DNA of 28,777 bases from JAHJDS01 sp964569795 (GCA_964569795.1 CAZMVB010000044.1:1-28777); one strand, 5' to 3'; positions 1-7,429 are shown, counted from the stretch's first letter. Numbers and translations: made by a program. The notes: a model not told the origin generated them from the letters alone.

Positions 1-92
1 GGGGCACCCAGTTTTTCGACGGCCTGCATTTTATTGATTCGGGGCACGAATTTGCGGCACGTTTCTTGTTGCATATCATTTTGCAGCACTAT
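1..92. repeat. Imperfect short repeats, possible insertion-sequence end
   Basis: The first 92 bases contain a series of related heptamers: GGGGCAC (twice), GCGGCAC and GCAGCAC, separated by AT-rich spacers. Spaced repeats of this look are reminiscent of the multiple terminal transposase-binding repeats of IS21-family elements. No transposase gene is visible and the element would lie to the left of the window. The family assignment is inferred from pattern alone and is weak. Confidence 0.3.
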
Positions 93-174
93 AAACTAAA
101 AAAGCATGGAACATAAAATGTGGTATCATTACTAGCACCACAATTCCGGGTAGAATTTTCAAAGGAGGAATCTG

Positions 175-189
175 ATGCCTATAAAATAA
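175..189 (+). CDS. Four-codon mini-ORF (MPIK) with a strong ribosome binding site
   Basis: A near-perfect Shine-Dalgarno AAAGGAGGA (161-169) is followed five bases later by ATG CCT ATA AAA TAA. It ends 41 bases before the DUF3800 start. It could be a leader peptide coupling translation to the downstream gene, or the surviving start of a deleted gene. There is no direct evidence that it is translated. Confidence 0.25.
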   Translation: MPIK

Positions 190-230
190 ATAAGCTAAGT
201 GATCGGTGAAAAGTCATAGGAGCAACTAGG

Positions 231-941
231 ATGAGTACTATCTACAATATTTATTGTGATGAAAGTTGTCACCTTGAGCATGACAGACAAGAGGTGATGG
301 TGTTGGGGGCCGTATGGTGCCCCGCGGCCAGTACGCGCCAATTTTTCACACAAATCAGACAGATAAAAATACAACATCAATTGCAGCCCAACTTCGAAAT
401 TAAGTGGACTAAAGTCTCGCCGGCCAAAACTCAGTTCTACTTAGATGTAATAAACTATTTTTTTAATCAAGATGACTTGCATTTCAGAGCGCTGATCGTG
501 CCTGAAAAGTCCAAACTGAGGCATGAAGATTTCAAGCAGAAGCATGATACTTGGTATTACAAAATGTACTTTGACATGCTTAAGGTCATTCTGAATCCGC
601 AAGATAGATACCGCATTTATTTAGACGTAAAAGATTCACGCAGCGCAGCCAAGGTCGCCAAGCTCCATGAGGTGCTCTCAAATGATATTTATGACTTCCA
701 CAAACAGATTGTTGAACGGGTGCAGGTGGTCAGGTCCCATGAGGTGGAGTTGATTCAGTTGGCTGATCTTCTTATTGGGGCGGTTTCTTATGCGAATCGA
801 GGGTTGTCTGAAAATTTGGCCAAAGTGGCATTAGTCAGAGAAATGCGCCAAAGGTCAGGTTATCAACTGACGAGAAGTACCTTGGTAAGGGAAGGCAAAG
901 TAAATATCTTTCGATGGCACTCAACAGAGATGTCGTTATGA
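231..941 (+). CDS. DUF3800 domain protein
   Basis: This 236-residue protein has the hallmarks of the DUF3800 family: a near N-terminal Y-x-DES motif (D10, E11, S12), a KW motif at residues 59-60, an acidic strand IYLDVKD (129-135, with D132) and a QLADLLIG motif (176-183, with D179). The spaced acidic residues suggest an RNase H-like fold, but no catalytic activity is established here. DUF3800 genes often occur in mobile or defence-related regions. Start ATG 231 follows TAGGAG-like purines. The gene is clearly more AT-rich than the rest of the window, which suggests horizontal acquisition. Its stop codon overlaps the start of the next gene (ATGA), so the two are translationally coupled and probably act together. 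Confidence 0.8.
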   Translation: MSTIYNIYCDESCHLEHDRQEVMVLGAVWCPAASTRQFFTQIRQIKIQHQLQPNFEIKWTKVSPAKTQFYLDVINYFFNQDDLHFRALIVPEKSKLRHEDFKQKHDTWYYKMYFDMLKVILNPQDRYRIYLDVKDSRSAAKVAKLHEVLSNDIYDFHKQIVERVQVVRSHEVELIQLADLLIGAVSYANRGLSENLAKVALVREMRQRSGYQLTRSTLVREGKVNIFRWHSTEMSL

Positions 942-1435
942 ATAGTGACGGGGTATGGCTACCACCTTTAATTACTTTAGAGGCATACTACGGAGATTGG
1001 AAAAGTTATCTCGAAGCAGTCTATGATGTATTCAAACGAGACTTCATTTATGATGGGGCCATGTTTAGAAATAGGATTATTTCAATAAAAAATCATCCTG
1101 TCGAGCAGGGCAAAGAGGCCTCCTTTTGGCACCTTATTTCAGAAGGAAACACTGAGGAAGAAAGGATACCTGACATCCGTAGGTGTGAACGAATTCCATG
1201 GTTAAAACCGATAATACAGGGAGTAGATTCAGAAAAAGTAAAAAGCTGGCCCTCGACCAGGCATCGAGATCAAAGGAGTGGAAGGAGATTAGTACTTTCT
1301 CTGCCTGATTTCAGTTATGTTGTTATATTGGCCGATCGGAGAGACTATGTACTTCTAATAACAGCCTATCCCGTTGAAACGGAACACCGAAGGCGGAAGC
1401 TTAGAAAGGAATACCAATCTGTAACAAAAAGCTGA
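938..1435 (+). CDS. Unrecognised partner of the DUF3800 protein; possible nuclease toxin
   Basis: This 165-residue protein starts at ATG 938, inside the stop of the DUF3800 gene (ATGA overlap). An in-frame upstream ATG at 914 is less likely. I cannot assign a family with certainty. The N-terminal part contains an FWHL motif (63-66) followed by a basic stretch DIRRCERIPW (79-88). The C-terminal part reads as two beta strands, LVLSLPDFSYVVILA and YVLLITAYPV, then a very basic tail (HRRRKLRKEY). A conserved His, an Arg-rich strand and a late T-A-Y motif resemble the barnase/EndoU/colicin/RelE (BECR) ribonuclease fold seen in toxins, but this is inference from the pattern. Base composition is AT-rich like its partner. 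The pair may be a toxin-antitoxin or phage-defence module. Confidence 0.65.
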   Translation: MNSDGVWLPPLITLEAYYGDWKSYLEAVYDVFKRDFIYDGAMFRNRIISIKNHPVEQGKEASFWHLISEGNTEEERIPDIRRCERIPWLKPIIQGVDSEKVKSWPSTRHRDQRSGRRLVLSLPDFSYVVILADRRDYVLLITAYPVETEHRRRKLRKEYQSVTKS

Positions 1436-1513
1436 CGCCGCCCTCTCATGAGGACGACGTCGTTACTCCTTCCACACCTGGTAGATGAGCTAGTATTAAT
1501 ATGGCCCCCACCC

Positions 1514-1549
1514 AAAAAAAAGTCAACCAATTTAGAAAATTAAATTGGT
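1514..1549 (-). terminator. Rho-independent terminator for the minus-strand genes
   Basis: A perfect 9-bp inverted repeat (ACCAATTTA, 1526-1534, and TAAATTGGT, 1541-1549) has a 6-base loop. Read on the minus strand it is followed four bases later by eight T (A run at 1514-1521). It lies 65 bases beyond the stop of the 91-residue minus-strand gene. Confidence 0.6.
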
Positions 1550-1613
1550 CCTTCGCAGCTCATATACAAAATAATAGCATATTATATTAAAAAGAGGTAG
1601 GGCGACAACCAAA

Positions 1614-1880
1614 TCAATGTGTCGGGAATCTCTCGCCAATTTTACGCCGCAGACGCGGTAAATAAATCAAATCGAACTGGGCCTCGCAGTCCGGGCAAAG
1701 CTCCAGGACCTTGTCCTTGGCAAAGGTCACCACCAGCTGCGCCGTCTGCAGATCAGGCGACCGGTTCTCGATCAGCCAGCAGGCCACGTCGATCACCCGC
1801 CCGGCGGCCCGGACCCGGCGATGCTCGTCCTTCTGCTCGGGCGTGGTCAGATAGATTGGTTGGCCCTCTGCATTCGACAT
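1614..1880 (-). CDS. Hypothetical small protein with a CPDC motif
   Basis: This 88-residue protein (from ATG 1880; a GTG start at 1889 would add three residues) is not a family I recognise. It is hydrophilic and probably cytoplasmic, with a basic helix near the N terminus (EHRRVRAAGRVIDVACWLI) and a C-terminal LCPDCEAQFDLIYLPRLRRK segment. The CPDC pair could bind a metal but there is only one pair. GC content and codon use match the surrounding chromosome rather than the AT-rich DUF3800 patch. It is the last gene before the minus-strand terminator and lies 90 bases downstream of the M48 peptidase gene, so the two may share a transcript. Confidence 0.6.
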   Translation of the reverse strand: MSNAEGQPIYLTTPEQKDEHRRVRAAGRVIDVACWLIENRSPDLQTAQLVVTFAKDKVLELCPDCEAQFDLIYLPRLRRKIGERFPTH

Positions 1881-1898
1881 GTTTCTCACTCAGAATCG

Positions 1899-1933
1899 GC
1901 CGCGCCCCGGCCTTACAAAAAACGGGGCGCGGC
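1899..1933. repeat. GC-rich 11-bp inverted repeat
   Basis: GCCGCGCCCCG (1899-1909) and CGGGGCGCGGC (1923-1933) are perfect inverted repeats with a 13-base loop containing an A6/T6 run. It sits between the M48 peptidase stop and the small hypothetical gene. The T run is inside the loop rather than after the stem, so it is not a standard terminator. It could reduce read-through or stabilise the 3' end of the peptidase mRNA. Confidence 0.5.
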
Positions 1934-1969
1934 GTTACTGAAATATTTGATTTGCAATGGCCGGTAATG

Positions 1970-2857
1970 CTACCTGACACCGACCACTGACCGGAACCGT
2001 GTCGTTCTGATGGCAACCGTGGTGGGCGTGGCAATGCTCGCCGGCATGGCCTCGCTGCCCAGGGCCTTGAGCCGGTCGGTCGGGTCGGGATGGGTCGCCC
2101 GGAGCGAGGCCAGCATCCCGGTGGCCCGGGCCATCCGGCCCTTGATCCGATACACCAGGGTGGACAACGCCCTGGGATCGTAGCCGGCCCGGGCGGCGAA
2201 CATCCGGCCCTCCCGGTCGGCCTCGTACTCGAAGGCCCGGTCATAGCCGCTCTTGAGCAGGACGTCCATGATCCGGTCGGTCATCTTCCCGGCCAGGTTG
2301 ACCAGGGCCGACGGGACCCGGCCCGTGGCCGCCAGGCCCTCGCGGGCGGTGATGGCCGCCACCTGCTGCCACTGGGCCTTCTTGATCATCCGGATGGCGT
2401 GCCGGTCGGCCACGTGGGCGATCTCGTGGCCCAGGACGCAGGCCAGCTCGTCCTCGCTCCGGATCAGGTCCAGCAGGCCGCGGGTGATGAAGATCAGTCC
2501 GCCCGGCGCGGACATGGCGTTGACCTCCATGGTGTCCAGTACGGCGAACCGGTAGGGCAGGTCCGGCCGCGACGACTTGGCGGCGACGACCGTGCCCACC
2601 AGGTTGACGTACTGCTGGACCGCCTCGTTCTGATACAGGGGATATTGATGCAGGATCCGGGCGGCGACCAGGTTGCCCAGGTACATCTCCTGCTCGGGGG
2701 TCACCTCGGCCATGGCCTGGGCGGCCCCGCTGGCCACCCGGACCAGACTCTGCCCATAGGGCACGTAGCGGGAGACCACCCCTGACACCCCGGCGCAGCC
2801 CCACAGCAGGAGGGCCAGGCTCGACCCGAGGGCGACGGCGACAATCGTTCGTCTCAT
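1970..2857 (-). CDS. M48-family zinc metallopeptidase, putative lipoprotein
   Basis: This 295-residue peptidase has a short N-terminal signal segment ending in a lipobox-like LWGC (C21), so it is probably lipid-anchored on the periplasmic side. The catalytic zinc motif HEIAH is at residues 144-148 and the third ligand is in EYEAD (E210, D214), as in the M48 (Ste24/HtpX/BepA) family. The segment MEVNAMSAPGG just before the active site is typical of BepA/LoiP-like periplasmic members, which degrade or refold outer-membrane and envelope proteins. No TPR repeats follow, so it is the short LoiP-like form. Start ATG 2857 has AGGGGGA upstream; a GTG at 2872 is possible. It lies just downstream of the SH3-domain gene and is probably co-transcribed. 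Confidence 0.88.
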   Translation of the reverse strand: MRRTIVAVALGSSLALLLWGCAGVSGVVSRYVPYGQSLVRVASGAAQAMAEVTPEQEMYLGNLVAARILHQYPLYQNEAVQQYVNLVGTVVAAKSSRPDLPYRFAVLDTMEVNAMSAPGGLIFITRGLLDLIRSEDELACVLGHEIAHVADRHAIRMIKKAQWQQVAAITAREGLAATGRVPSALVNLAGKMTDRIMDVLLKSGYDRAFEYEADREGRMFAARAGYDPRALSTLVYRIKGRMARATGMLASLRATHPDPTDRLKALGSEAMPASIATPTTVAIRTTRFRSVVGVR

Positions 2858-2868
2858 GGTCTTCCCCC

Positions 2869-3354
2869 TCACCTGGCCAGCCGGCCGGCGGCGATGAACC
2901 GCTGCACCTGCTGGGGGCTGACTTGCCGGGCCTTGAGCTGCTGGACGATCTGGAGCTGGGCCCCCAACTGGTAGCGGCTGATGTAGGCGGCCTGGGTGTC
3001 CTGGTTGAACCCCTTGAAGCCGGCCGTCTTGTCCAGCTGGGAGGTCCGGGCGGTGCCCACCAGGCGCCGGGTCAGGGACGACAGACTGGACCGGCTGCTC
3101 GACAGGGCCGTCTTGAACACCCAGCCCGTGCCGCCCGTGGCCCGGACCCGGAGCCAGTCGCCCTGCCGGGACAGGACCGTCAGGGCCTCGCCCCGCCGGG
3201 CGGTATAGACCACCTGGTAATACGACGCCGGGCCGGCCCGGAGGGGCACCTGGTTCCGGTTAACGTACAGCGTCTGGGCCGCGGCCGGGATGACCCCGGC
3301 CATCACCAGCGACGTGGCCCAGACCACGATTAACAGCCGTCTTTTAAAGGACAT
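2869..3354 (-). CDS. Exported SH3-domain protein
   Basis: This 161-residue protein has a typical Sec signal peptide (MSFKRR, hydrophobic core, AAAQ cleavage region near residue 26). A bacterial SH3 (SH3b) domain follows at about residues 28-82, with the usual NQVPLRAGPASYYQVV, GEALTVL, GDWLRVR and GWVFKTAL strands. SH3b domains bind cell-wall peptides or act as adapters in the periplasm. The C-terminal half (YISRYQLGAQLQIVQQLKAR) is probably helical and unassigned. Start ATG 3354 was chosen because GGAGG lies ten bases upstream and because the longer reading begins at the -35 box. The M48 peptidase gene follows within a few bases, suggesting a joint envelope-maintenance role. Confidence 0.82.
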   Translation of the reverse strand: MSFKRRLLIVVWATSLVMAGVIPAAAQTLYVNRNQVPLRAGPASYYQVVYTARRGEALTVLSRQGDWLRVRATGGTGWVFKTALSSSRSSLSSLTRRLVGTARTSQLDKTAGFKGFNQDTQAAYISRYQLGAQLQIVQQLKARQVSPQQVQRFIAAGRLAR

Positions 3355-3390
3355 GACCGTCGAGCCTCCGCTTCGATTTCGTATCCTATT

Positions 3391-3420
3391 AATATAGCAG
3401 ACATGGCCGGTCGCGGACAA
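3391..3420 (-). promoter_or_regulatory. Predicted sigma70-type promoter for the SH3/M48 genes
   Basis: On the minus strand, TTGTCC (3415-3420) and TATATT (3391-3396) are separated by 18 bases. Transcription would start about 30 bases before the ATG of the SH3-domain gene. It is divergent from the tRNA promoter. Confidence 0.5.
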
Positions 3421-3453
3421 ATGGACCGCGGACCGATGGCCATTCGTCCCGGC

Positions 3454-3483
3454 TTGACATTGTCCCCTTGGGGATCATATACA
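3454..3483 (+). promoter_or_regulatory. Predicted sigma70-type promoter for tRNA-Ser
   Basis: A perfect -35 TTGACA (3454-3459) and TATACA (3478-3483) are separated by 18 bases, about 50 bases before the mature tRNA 5' end. Stable RNA genes usually have near-consensus promoters of this type. Confidence 0.65.
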
Positions 3484-3539
3484 ATGGGAAGAAAACCGGG
3501 AGCGGGGATCGAGGACCGCCCCGCCCCGACCGACCTCGA

Positions 3540-3633
3540 GGAGAGATGACCGAGCTGGCCGAAGGTGCTCGCCTGCTAAGCGAGTGTGGGGTCAAAAGCT
3601 CCACCGTGGGTTCGAATCCCACTCTCTCCGCCA
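3540..3633 (+). tRNA. tRNA-Ser (anticodon GCU)
   Basis: The acceptor stem GGAGAGA (3540-3546) pairs with TCTCTCC (3623-3629), followed by discriminator G and an encoded CCA (3631-3633). The anticodon arm is CTCGC-CTGCTAA-GCGAG, giving anticodon GCU, which reads AGC and AGU serine codons. A long variable arm typical of serine tRNAs follows, then the T arm GTGGG-TTCGAAT-CCCAC. Confidence 0.95.
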
Positions 3634-3797
3634 CTCTGACTCCGGCCGCCGCCGGCTGGAGGATTGCGTCACCCGGACGTCGCCTGATTTTCCCTGGGAG
3701 GTCACCTCACCCGGGAACGCCGATCGGTTATCATCACTCAGCTTCCGCCTCACCGCGCGGCCGGCCGGGACACGGCCGGGGAGATCGCTGACCGAAC

Positions 3798-5174
3798 ATG
3801 CGCAAGACTTTTGTACTTGACACCAACGTCCTGCTCCACAATCCCCAAGCGCTGTTTGCCTTTCAGGACAACCGCCTGGTCCTGCCCCTGGCCGTGATCG
3901 AGGAGATAGACGACCAGAAGAAGCGTCACGACGAGGTCGGCCGCAACGCCCGCGAGGTGTCGCGCCTCTTGGACGAGCTGCGGTCCGCGGGCGACCTGTC
4001 CCGTGGGGTGCCGCTGCCCGGGGGCGGGACGATCCGGATCGAGGTCAACCAGCGGCACGTCGAGGCCATCGGCCGGGAACTGGACGTCATCGACCTGGCC
4101 AAGCCGGACAACCGGATCCTGGCCGTGGCCCTCAATCTGTCCCGCGAGGCCCAAGGCGGCCCGGTCTTCCTGGTCTCCAAGGACCTCAATCTCCGGGTCA
4201 AGGCCGACGTCCTGGGCGTTAAGGCCCAGGACCTGGACTTTGACAAAGTCGATTTCAAGGTCCTCTACTCGGGCCAGACCGAGGCCCGCGTCACCCGGGA
4301 CCGGATCGACGCCCTGTACCGGGACCGGCGCCTGGACCTGGACGGCCTGGTCCAGGTTCTCCCCCATCAGTTCGTCATCCTCAAGGACGTGACCGACGGC
4401 TCGTCGTCGGCCCTGGCCCGAAGGAAAGGGGACGACCTGGTCCCGGTGACCGCCGGGGTGGCCGACGAATGCTTCGGTCTCCGGGCCCGCAACAAGGAGC
4501 AGACCTTCGCCCTGGACCTGCTCCTGGACGAGTCGGTCCACATCGTCACCCTGGCCGGCGGGGCCGGCACGGGCAAGACCCTCCTCGCCCTGGCCGCCGG
4601 CCTGGAAATGGTCCTGGAGCGCGGCGTGTTTTCCAAGATGCTGGTCACCCGCCCCATCGTTCCCCTGAGCGGCCAGGACCTGGGCTATCTCCCCGGGGAC
4701 AAGGACGAGAAGATCAGGCCCTGGATGCAGCCCATCTACGACAACCTGGAATTCCTGCTCAATCGAAACCAGTCCCGGGACACCCTCTGGGCCGGGGGCA
4801 AGGCCGGCCCCGCCGGCCCCAAGCACCGGCCGGCCGTGGATGCCGAAAGCTATCTGACCTTCACCGGACGGCTCGAACTCGAGGCCCTGACCTATATCCG
4901 CGGCCGGTCCATTCCGGGCCGGTTCATCCTGGTGGACGAGGCCCAGAACTGCACCGCCCACACCATCAAGACCCTCCTCACCCGGGTGGGCGAGGGCTCA
5001 AAAATAGTCCTTACCGGGGACATCGAGCAGATCGATCACCCCTACCTCGATTCGGCCAGCAACGGCTTCACCCGCCTGGTGGAAAAACTAAAAGACGCCC
5101 CCCTGGCCGGACACGTGACCCTGTTCCGGGGCGAGCGCAGCCGGGTGGCCGAGCTGGGGGCGACCCTGCTCTAG
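3798..5174 (+). CDS. PIN-PhoH fusion ATPase (PhoH2/YlaK-like)
   Basis: This 458-residue protein joins an N-terminal PIN ribonuclease domain (about residues 1-150; it begins MRKTFVLDTNVLLHNP with the first catalytic Asp at D8) to a C-terminal PhoH ATPase domain. Walker A is GGAGTGKT (254-261) and Walker B is VDEAQN (379-384). PhoH2 proteins of this architecture are known as RNA helicase/ribonucleases. Length and domain order are normal for the family. The start ATG 3798 lacks a strong Shine-Dalgarno. It sits 164 bases downstream of tRNA-Ser without an obvious promoter of its own, so read-through from the tRNA promoter is possible. It is transcribed in the same direction as sat, but sat has its own promoter. 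Confidence 0.93.
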   Translation: MRKTFVLDTNVLLHNPQALFAFQDNRLVLPLAVIEEIDDQKKRHDEVGRNAREVSRLLDELRSAGDLSRGVPLPGGGTIRIEVNQRHVEAIGRELDVIDLAKPDNRILAVALNLSREAQGGPVFLVSKDLNLRVKADVLGVKAQDLDFDKVDFKVLYSGQTEARVTRDRIDALYRDRRLDLDGLVQVLPHQFVILKDVTDGSSSALARRKGDDLVPVTAGVADECFGLRARNKEQTFALDLLLDESVHIVTLAGGAGTGKTLLALAAGLEMVLERGVFSKMLVTRPIVPLSGQDLGYLPGDKDEKIRPWMQPIYDNLEFLLNRNQSRDTLWAGGKAGPAGPKHRPAVDAESYLTFTGRLELEALTYIRGRSIPGRFILVDEAQNCTAHTIKTLLTRVGEGSKIVLTGDIEQIDHPYLDSASNGFTRLVEKLKDAPLAGHVTLFRGERSRVAELGATLL

Positions 5175-5265
5175 TTTGACTGTTCAGTCTCAACTGATTG
5201 ATATAAAGAGCATAATCAGGTGGCGCCCCGCGGGCAAATTACCCCCGATGGGGTCTAGTTTTTCC

Positions 5266-5294
5266 TTGACAGGTTGGGTCATCTAGTCTATTAG
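5266..5294 (+). promoter_or_regulatory. Predicted sigma70-type promoter of sat, with weak Rex-like overlap
   Basis: A perfect TTGACA (5266-5271) and TATTAG (5289-5294) are separated by exactly 17 bases, about 100 bases before the sat start. The bases 5292-5309 (TAGTTCTACATTGCACAA) keep the right half (ACAA) and three of four left-half bases of the Rex operator consensus TTGT-N10-ACAA. Rex is known to repress sat in Desulfovibrio vulgaris, but this match is weak. Confidence 0.55.
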
Positions 5295-5309
5295 TTCTAC
5301 ATTGCACAA

Positions 5310-5323
5310 GCGGAGAAATCCGC
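5310..5323 (+). promoter_or_regulatory. 5' UTR hairpin of sat with GAAA tetraloop
   Basis: GCGGA-GAAA-TCCGC forms a 5-bp stem capped by a GNRA tetraloop close to the expected transcription start of sat. Such 5' hairpins commonly protect highly expressed mRNAs from decay; that role is inferred. Confidence 0.4.
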
Positions 5324-5393
5324 CGCGTTTCAGGCAAACACTGAACCGCATCGAGCCGGTAGTGGTGGGTCGAAAAATAAAGGAGGATTGCTC

Positions 5394-6611
5394 ATGGCGT
5401 TGATACCACCCCACGGAGGCGGCGATCTGAAGCCCTTGCTGCTCAAGGGCGCCGAGTTGGATGCCGCGCGCAAGGAGGCCGAGGGCCTGACCAAAAAGGT
5501 GATGATGACCACCCGGGAGACGTCCGACTGCATGATGCTCGGCATCGGGGCCTTCACCCCCCTGTCGGGGTTCATGGGCAAGGCCGACTGGCAGGGCGTG
5601 TGCGACAAGTTCCTGATGGCCGACGGCGTGTTCTGGCCGATCCCGATCACCCTGTCCACCGATGACGAGGGGATCAAGGCCGGCGACAAGGTGGCCCTGT
5701 ACGACTCGGAGACGGGCGACCTGGTCGGCTCCCTAGAGGTCACCGAGAAGTACACCATTGACAAGGACTACGAGTGCAAGGCCGTCTTCGGGACGACCGA
5801 CACCGAGCACCCCGGCGTCCAGAAGGTGGCCGTCCAGGCCAAGTACAACCTGGCCGGGCCGGTCAAGATCTTCACCGAGCTTTACTACCCCGAGCATTTC
5901 AAGGGGATCTACCACCGCCCCTGGGAGTCCCGGGCCATCTTCGAGGAGAAGGGCTGGACCGACGTGGCCGCCCTCCAGCTCCGCAACCCGATGCACCGCT
6001 CCCACGAGTTCTTGGCCAAGATCGCCGTCGAGGTCATGGACGGCGTTTACATCCATCAACTGGTGGGCAAGCTCAAGGCCGGCGACATCCCGGCCGACGT
6101 CCGGGTCAAGGCCATCGACGCCCTGGTCGAGAACTGGTTCGTCAAGGACACCGTGGTCCAGGGCGGCTACCCCATGGAGATGCGCTACGCCGGCCCGCGG
6201 GAGGCCCTGCTCCACGCCACCTTCCGTCAGAACTACGGCTGTAACTACATGATCATCGGCCGCGACCACGCCGGCGTGGGCGACTACTACGGCCCGTTCG
6301 ACGCCCAGCGGATCTTCCGCGAGATCCCCGAGGGCAAGCTCCTCTGCAAGAACCTGAACATCGACTGGACCTTCCACTGCTACAAGTGCGGCGGCATGGC
6401 CTCCATGAGAACGTGCCCCCACGGCAAGGACGACCGGCTGCTCCTGAGCGGCACCATGGTCCGCAAGACCCTGTCCGAGGGCGGCGAGCTTCCGGCCGAG
6501 TTCTCCCGGCCCGAAGTGGTCAAGATCCTCCAGGACTACTACCAGAACCTGGACGAGAAGGTCGAGGTCAAGCTCCACGGCGCGGCCACCGGCGACGTCA
6601 AGAAGAATTAA
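5394..6611 (+). CDS. sat: Sulfate adenylyltransferase (ATP sulfurylase)
   Basis: Sat activates sulfate with ATP to adenosine 5'-phosphosulfate and pyrophosphate, the first cytoplasmic step of dissimilatory sulfate reduction. The 405-residue protein has the nucleotidyltransferase motifs QLRNPMHRSHE (195-205, the Q-x-RN-x-x-H-x-x-H type) and GRDHAGVG (289-296). It also has a zinc-binding cluster C329, C332, C341, H343 found in Sat of sulfate reducers and archaea. There is no C-terminal APS-kinase domain, as expected for the dissimilatory enzyme. Start ATG 5394 has AGGAGG seven bases upstream. The gene is monocistronic: it has its own promoter and a strong terminator. The APS reductase genes are not in the window. 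Confidence 0.97.
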   Translation: MALIPPHGGGDLKPLLLKGAELDAARKEAEGLTKKVMMTTRETSDCMMLGIGAFTPLSGFMGKADWQGVCDKFLMADGVFWPIPITLSTDDEGIKAGDKVALYDSETGDLVGSLEVTEKYTIDKDYECKAVFGTTDTEHPGVQKVAVQAKYNLAGPVKIFTELYYPEHFKGIYHRPWESRAIFEEKGWTDVAALQLRNPMHRSHEFLAKIAVEVMDGVYIHQLVGKLKAGDIPADVRVKAIDALVENWFVKDTVVQGGYPMEMRYAGPREALLHATFRQNYGCNYMIIGRDHAGVGDYYGPFDAQRIFREIPEGKLLCKNLNIDWTFHCYKCGGMASMRTCPHGKDDRLLLSGTMVRKTLSEGGELPAEFSRPEVVKILQDYYQNLDEKVEVKLHGAATGDVKKN

Positions 6612-6638
6612 GCGCCGCCTTAATCTGGTTCGTTCGCG

Positions 6639-6672
6639 GCCCGCTCCCCTTTGGGGGAGCGGGCTTTTTTTT
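6639..6672 (+). terminator. Strong rho-independent terminator of sat
   Basis: An 11-bp perfect stem GCCCGCTCCCC / GGGGAGCGGGC (6639-6649 and 6654-6664) with a 4-base loop is followed by eight T (6665-6672), 27 bases after the sat stop. Confidence 0.95.
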
Positions 6673-6845
6673 CGGACCGGCGCGACTGAACGCGGCGGCT
6701 CGCCAACGAGTCAGAACGGCGCGATGCCACTGGGGGCGCGTGTATTCGGGTGACCGGCTTTGTGGCGCGGAGATGTCGCTGAGCGAAGCATGACCACATG
6801 ATGTGTGAAGCCCGAAAAAAAACTACCACAGATTGTGTTTTGGCC

Positions 6846-6875
6846 TTGACAGGTGGAATCAGTTGCAGTTAACAT
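6846..6875 (+). promoter_or_regulatory. Predicted promoter of the histone-like gene
   Basis: TTGACA (6846-6851) and TAACAT (6870-6875) are separated by 18 bases, 40 bases before the ATG. The -35 context CCTTGACAGGT is identical to that of the sat promoter. A GTGA-N7-TCAC inverted repeat (6878-6892) sits at the likely transcription start. Confidence 0.55.
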
Positions 6876-6915
6876 ATGTGAAAATTACTCACCTTTTTAG
6901 GTCGAGGGAGGAGTC

Positions 6916-7260
6916 ATGGCCAAAGCAAAGACCTATCATGTTACCCCCAGGGAAGACGGCAAGTGGGCATTGAGCGTGGCCAAGGCCAAGCGGGCCATGA
7001 AGCTGTTCGCGAACAAGACCGAGGCCGTGGCCCGGGGCAAGGCGCTGGCCCAACCCGCGGGTAAACTGGTGGTCTTCAAGAAGGACGGCAAGGTCCAGAA
7101 CGAGTTCGTGTTCAAGCCGGCTCCCAAGAAGGCGGCCCCCAAGAAGAAGGCGGCCCCGAAGAAGAAGGCTGCCCCGAAGAAGAAGGCTGCCCCGAAGAAG
7201 AAAGCCGCCCCCAAGAAGAAGGCAGCGGCCAAGAAGAAGCCGACGGCCAGGAAGAAGTAA
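6916..7260 (+). CDS. DUF2188-like protein with histone H1-like Lys/Ala/Pro tail
   Basis: This 114-residue, very basic protein has two parts. Residues 5-60 (YHVTPREDGKWALSVAKAKRAMKLF..TEAVARGKALA..GKLVVFKKDGKVQNE) match the small DUF2188 domain. Residues from about 70 to the end are a low-complexity tail built from AAPKKK units. The tail is encoded by six 18-bp tandem repeats (7132-7239), nearly identical at DNA level, ending in TARKK. Such tails bind DNA non-specifically, so a nucleoid-associated, histone-like role is likely. Start ATG 6916 has GGGAGGAG upstream. The gene is monocistronic between its own promoter and terminator. The repeat number may vary among strains through slippage. Confidence 0.88.
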   Translation: MAKAKTYHVTPREDGKWALSVAKAKRAMKLFANKTEAVARGKALAQPAGKLVVFKKDGKVQNEFVFKPAPKKAAPKKKAAPKKKAAPKKKAAPKKKAAPKKKAAAKKKPTARKK

Positions 7261-7395
7261 CCACCCGCGATTTACTCGCCGCCAACTTGTCAGGCCGGTT
7301 TTCGTGACGGGAATTCCGGAGCGGGATGTGTGTTCTCTCGCTCGGGCCCGCTCGGTGGGGCTGGCCAGGTCTCTTCTCCAGTAATATGATGATCC

Positions 7396-7429
7396 GGGGC
7401 GACCATCTGGTGGTCGTCCCTTCTTTTTT
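7396..7429 (+). terminator. Rho-independent terminator after the histone-like gene
   Basis: A 10-bp stem (GGGGCGACCA, 7396-7405, with TGGTCGTCCC, 7411-7420, including one G-U pair) with a 5-base loop is followed by TTCTTTTTT. It lies 136 bases after the stop codon. Confidence 0.8.

Noticed and set aside
2090..2785. Long plus-strand open frames opposite the M48 peptidase, and similar long antisense frames opposite hdrA, era, dsrA and others
   Set aside because: They are Gly/Pro/Arg- or His/Asp/Val-rich shadows typical of high-GC DNA, opposite genes with clear family motifs, and lack their own recognisable domains.
7132..7239. The 18-bp repeat array as a CRISPR-like or non-coding repeat
   Set aside because: The units are contiguous without spacers, in frame and encode the basic protein tail.
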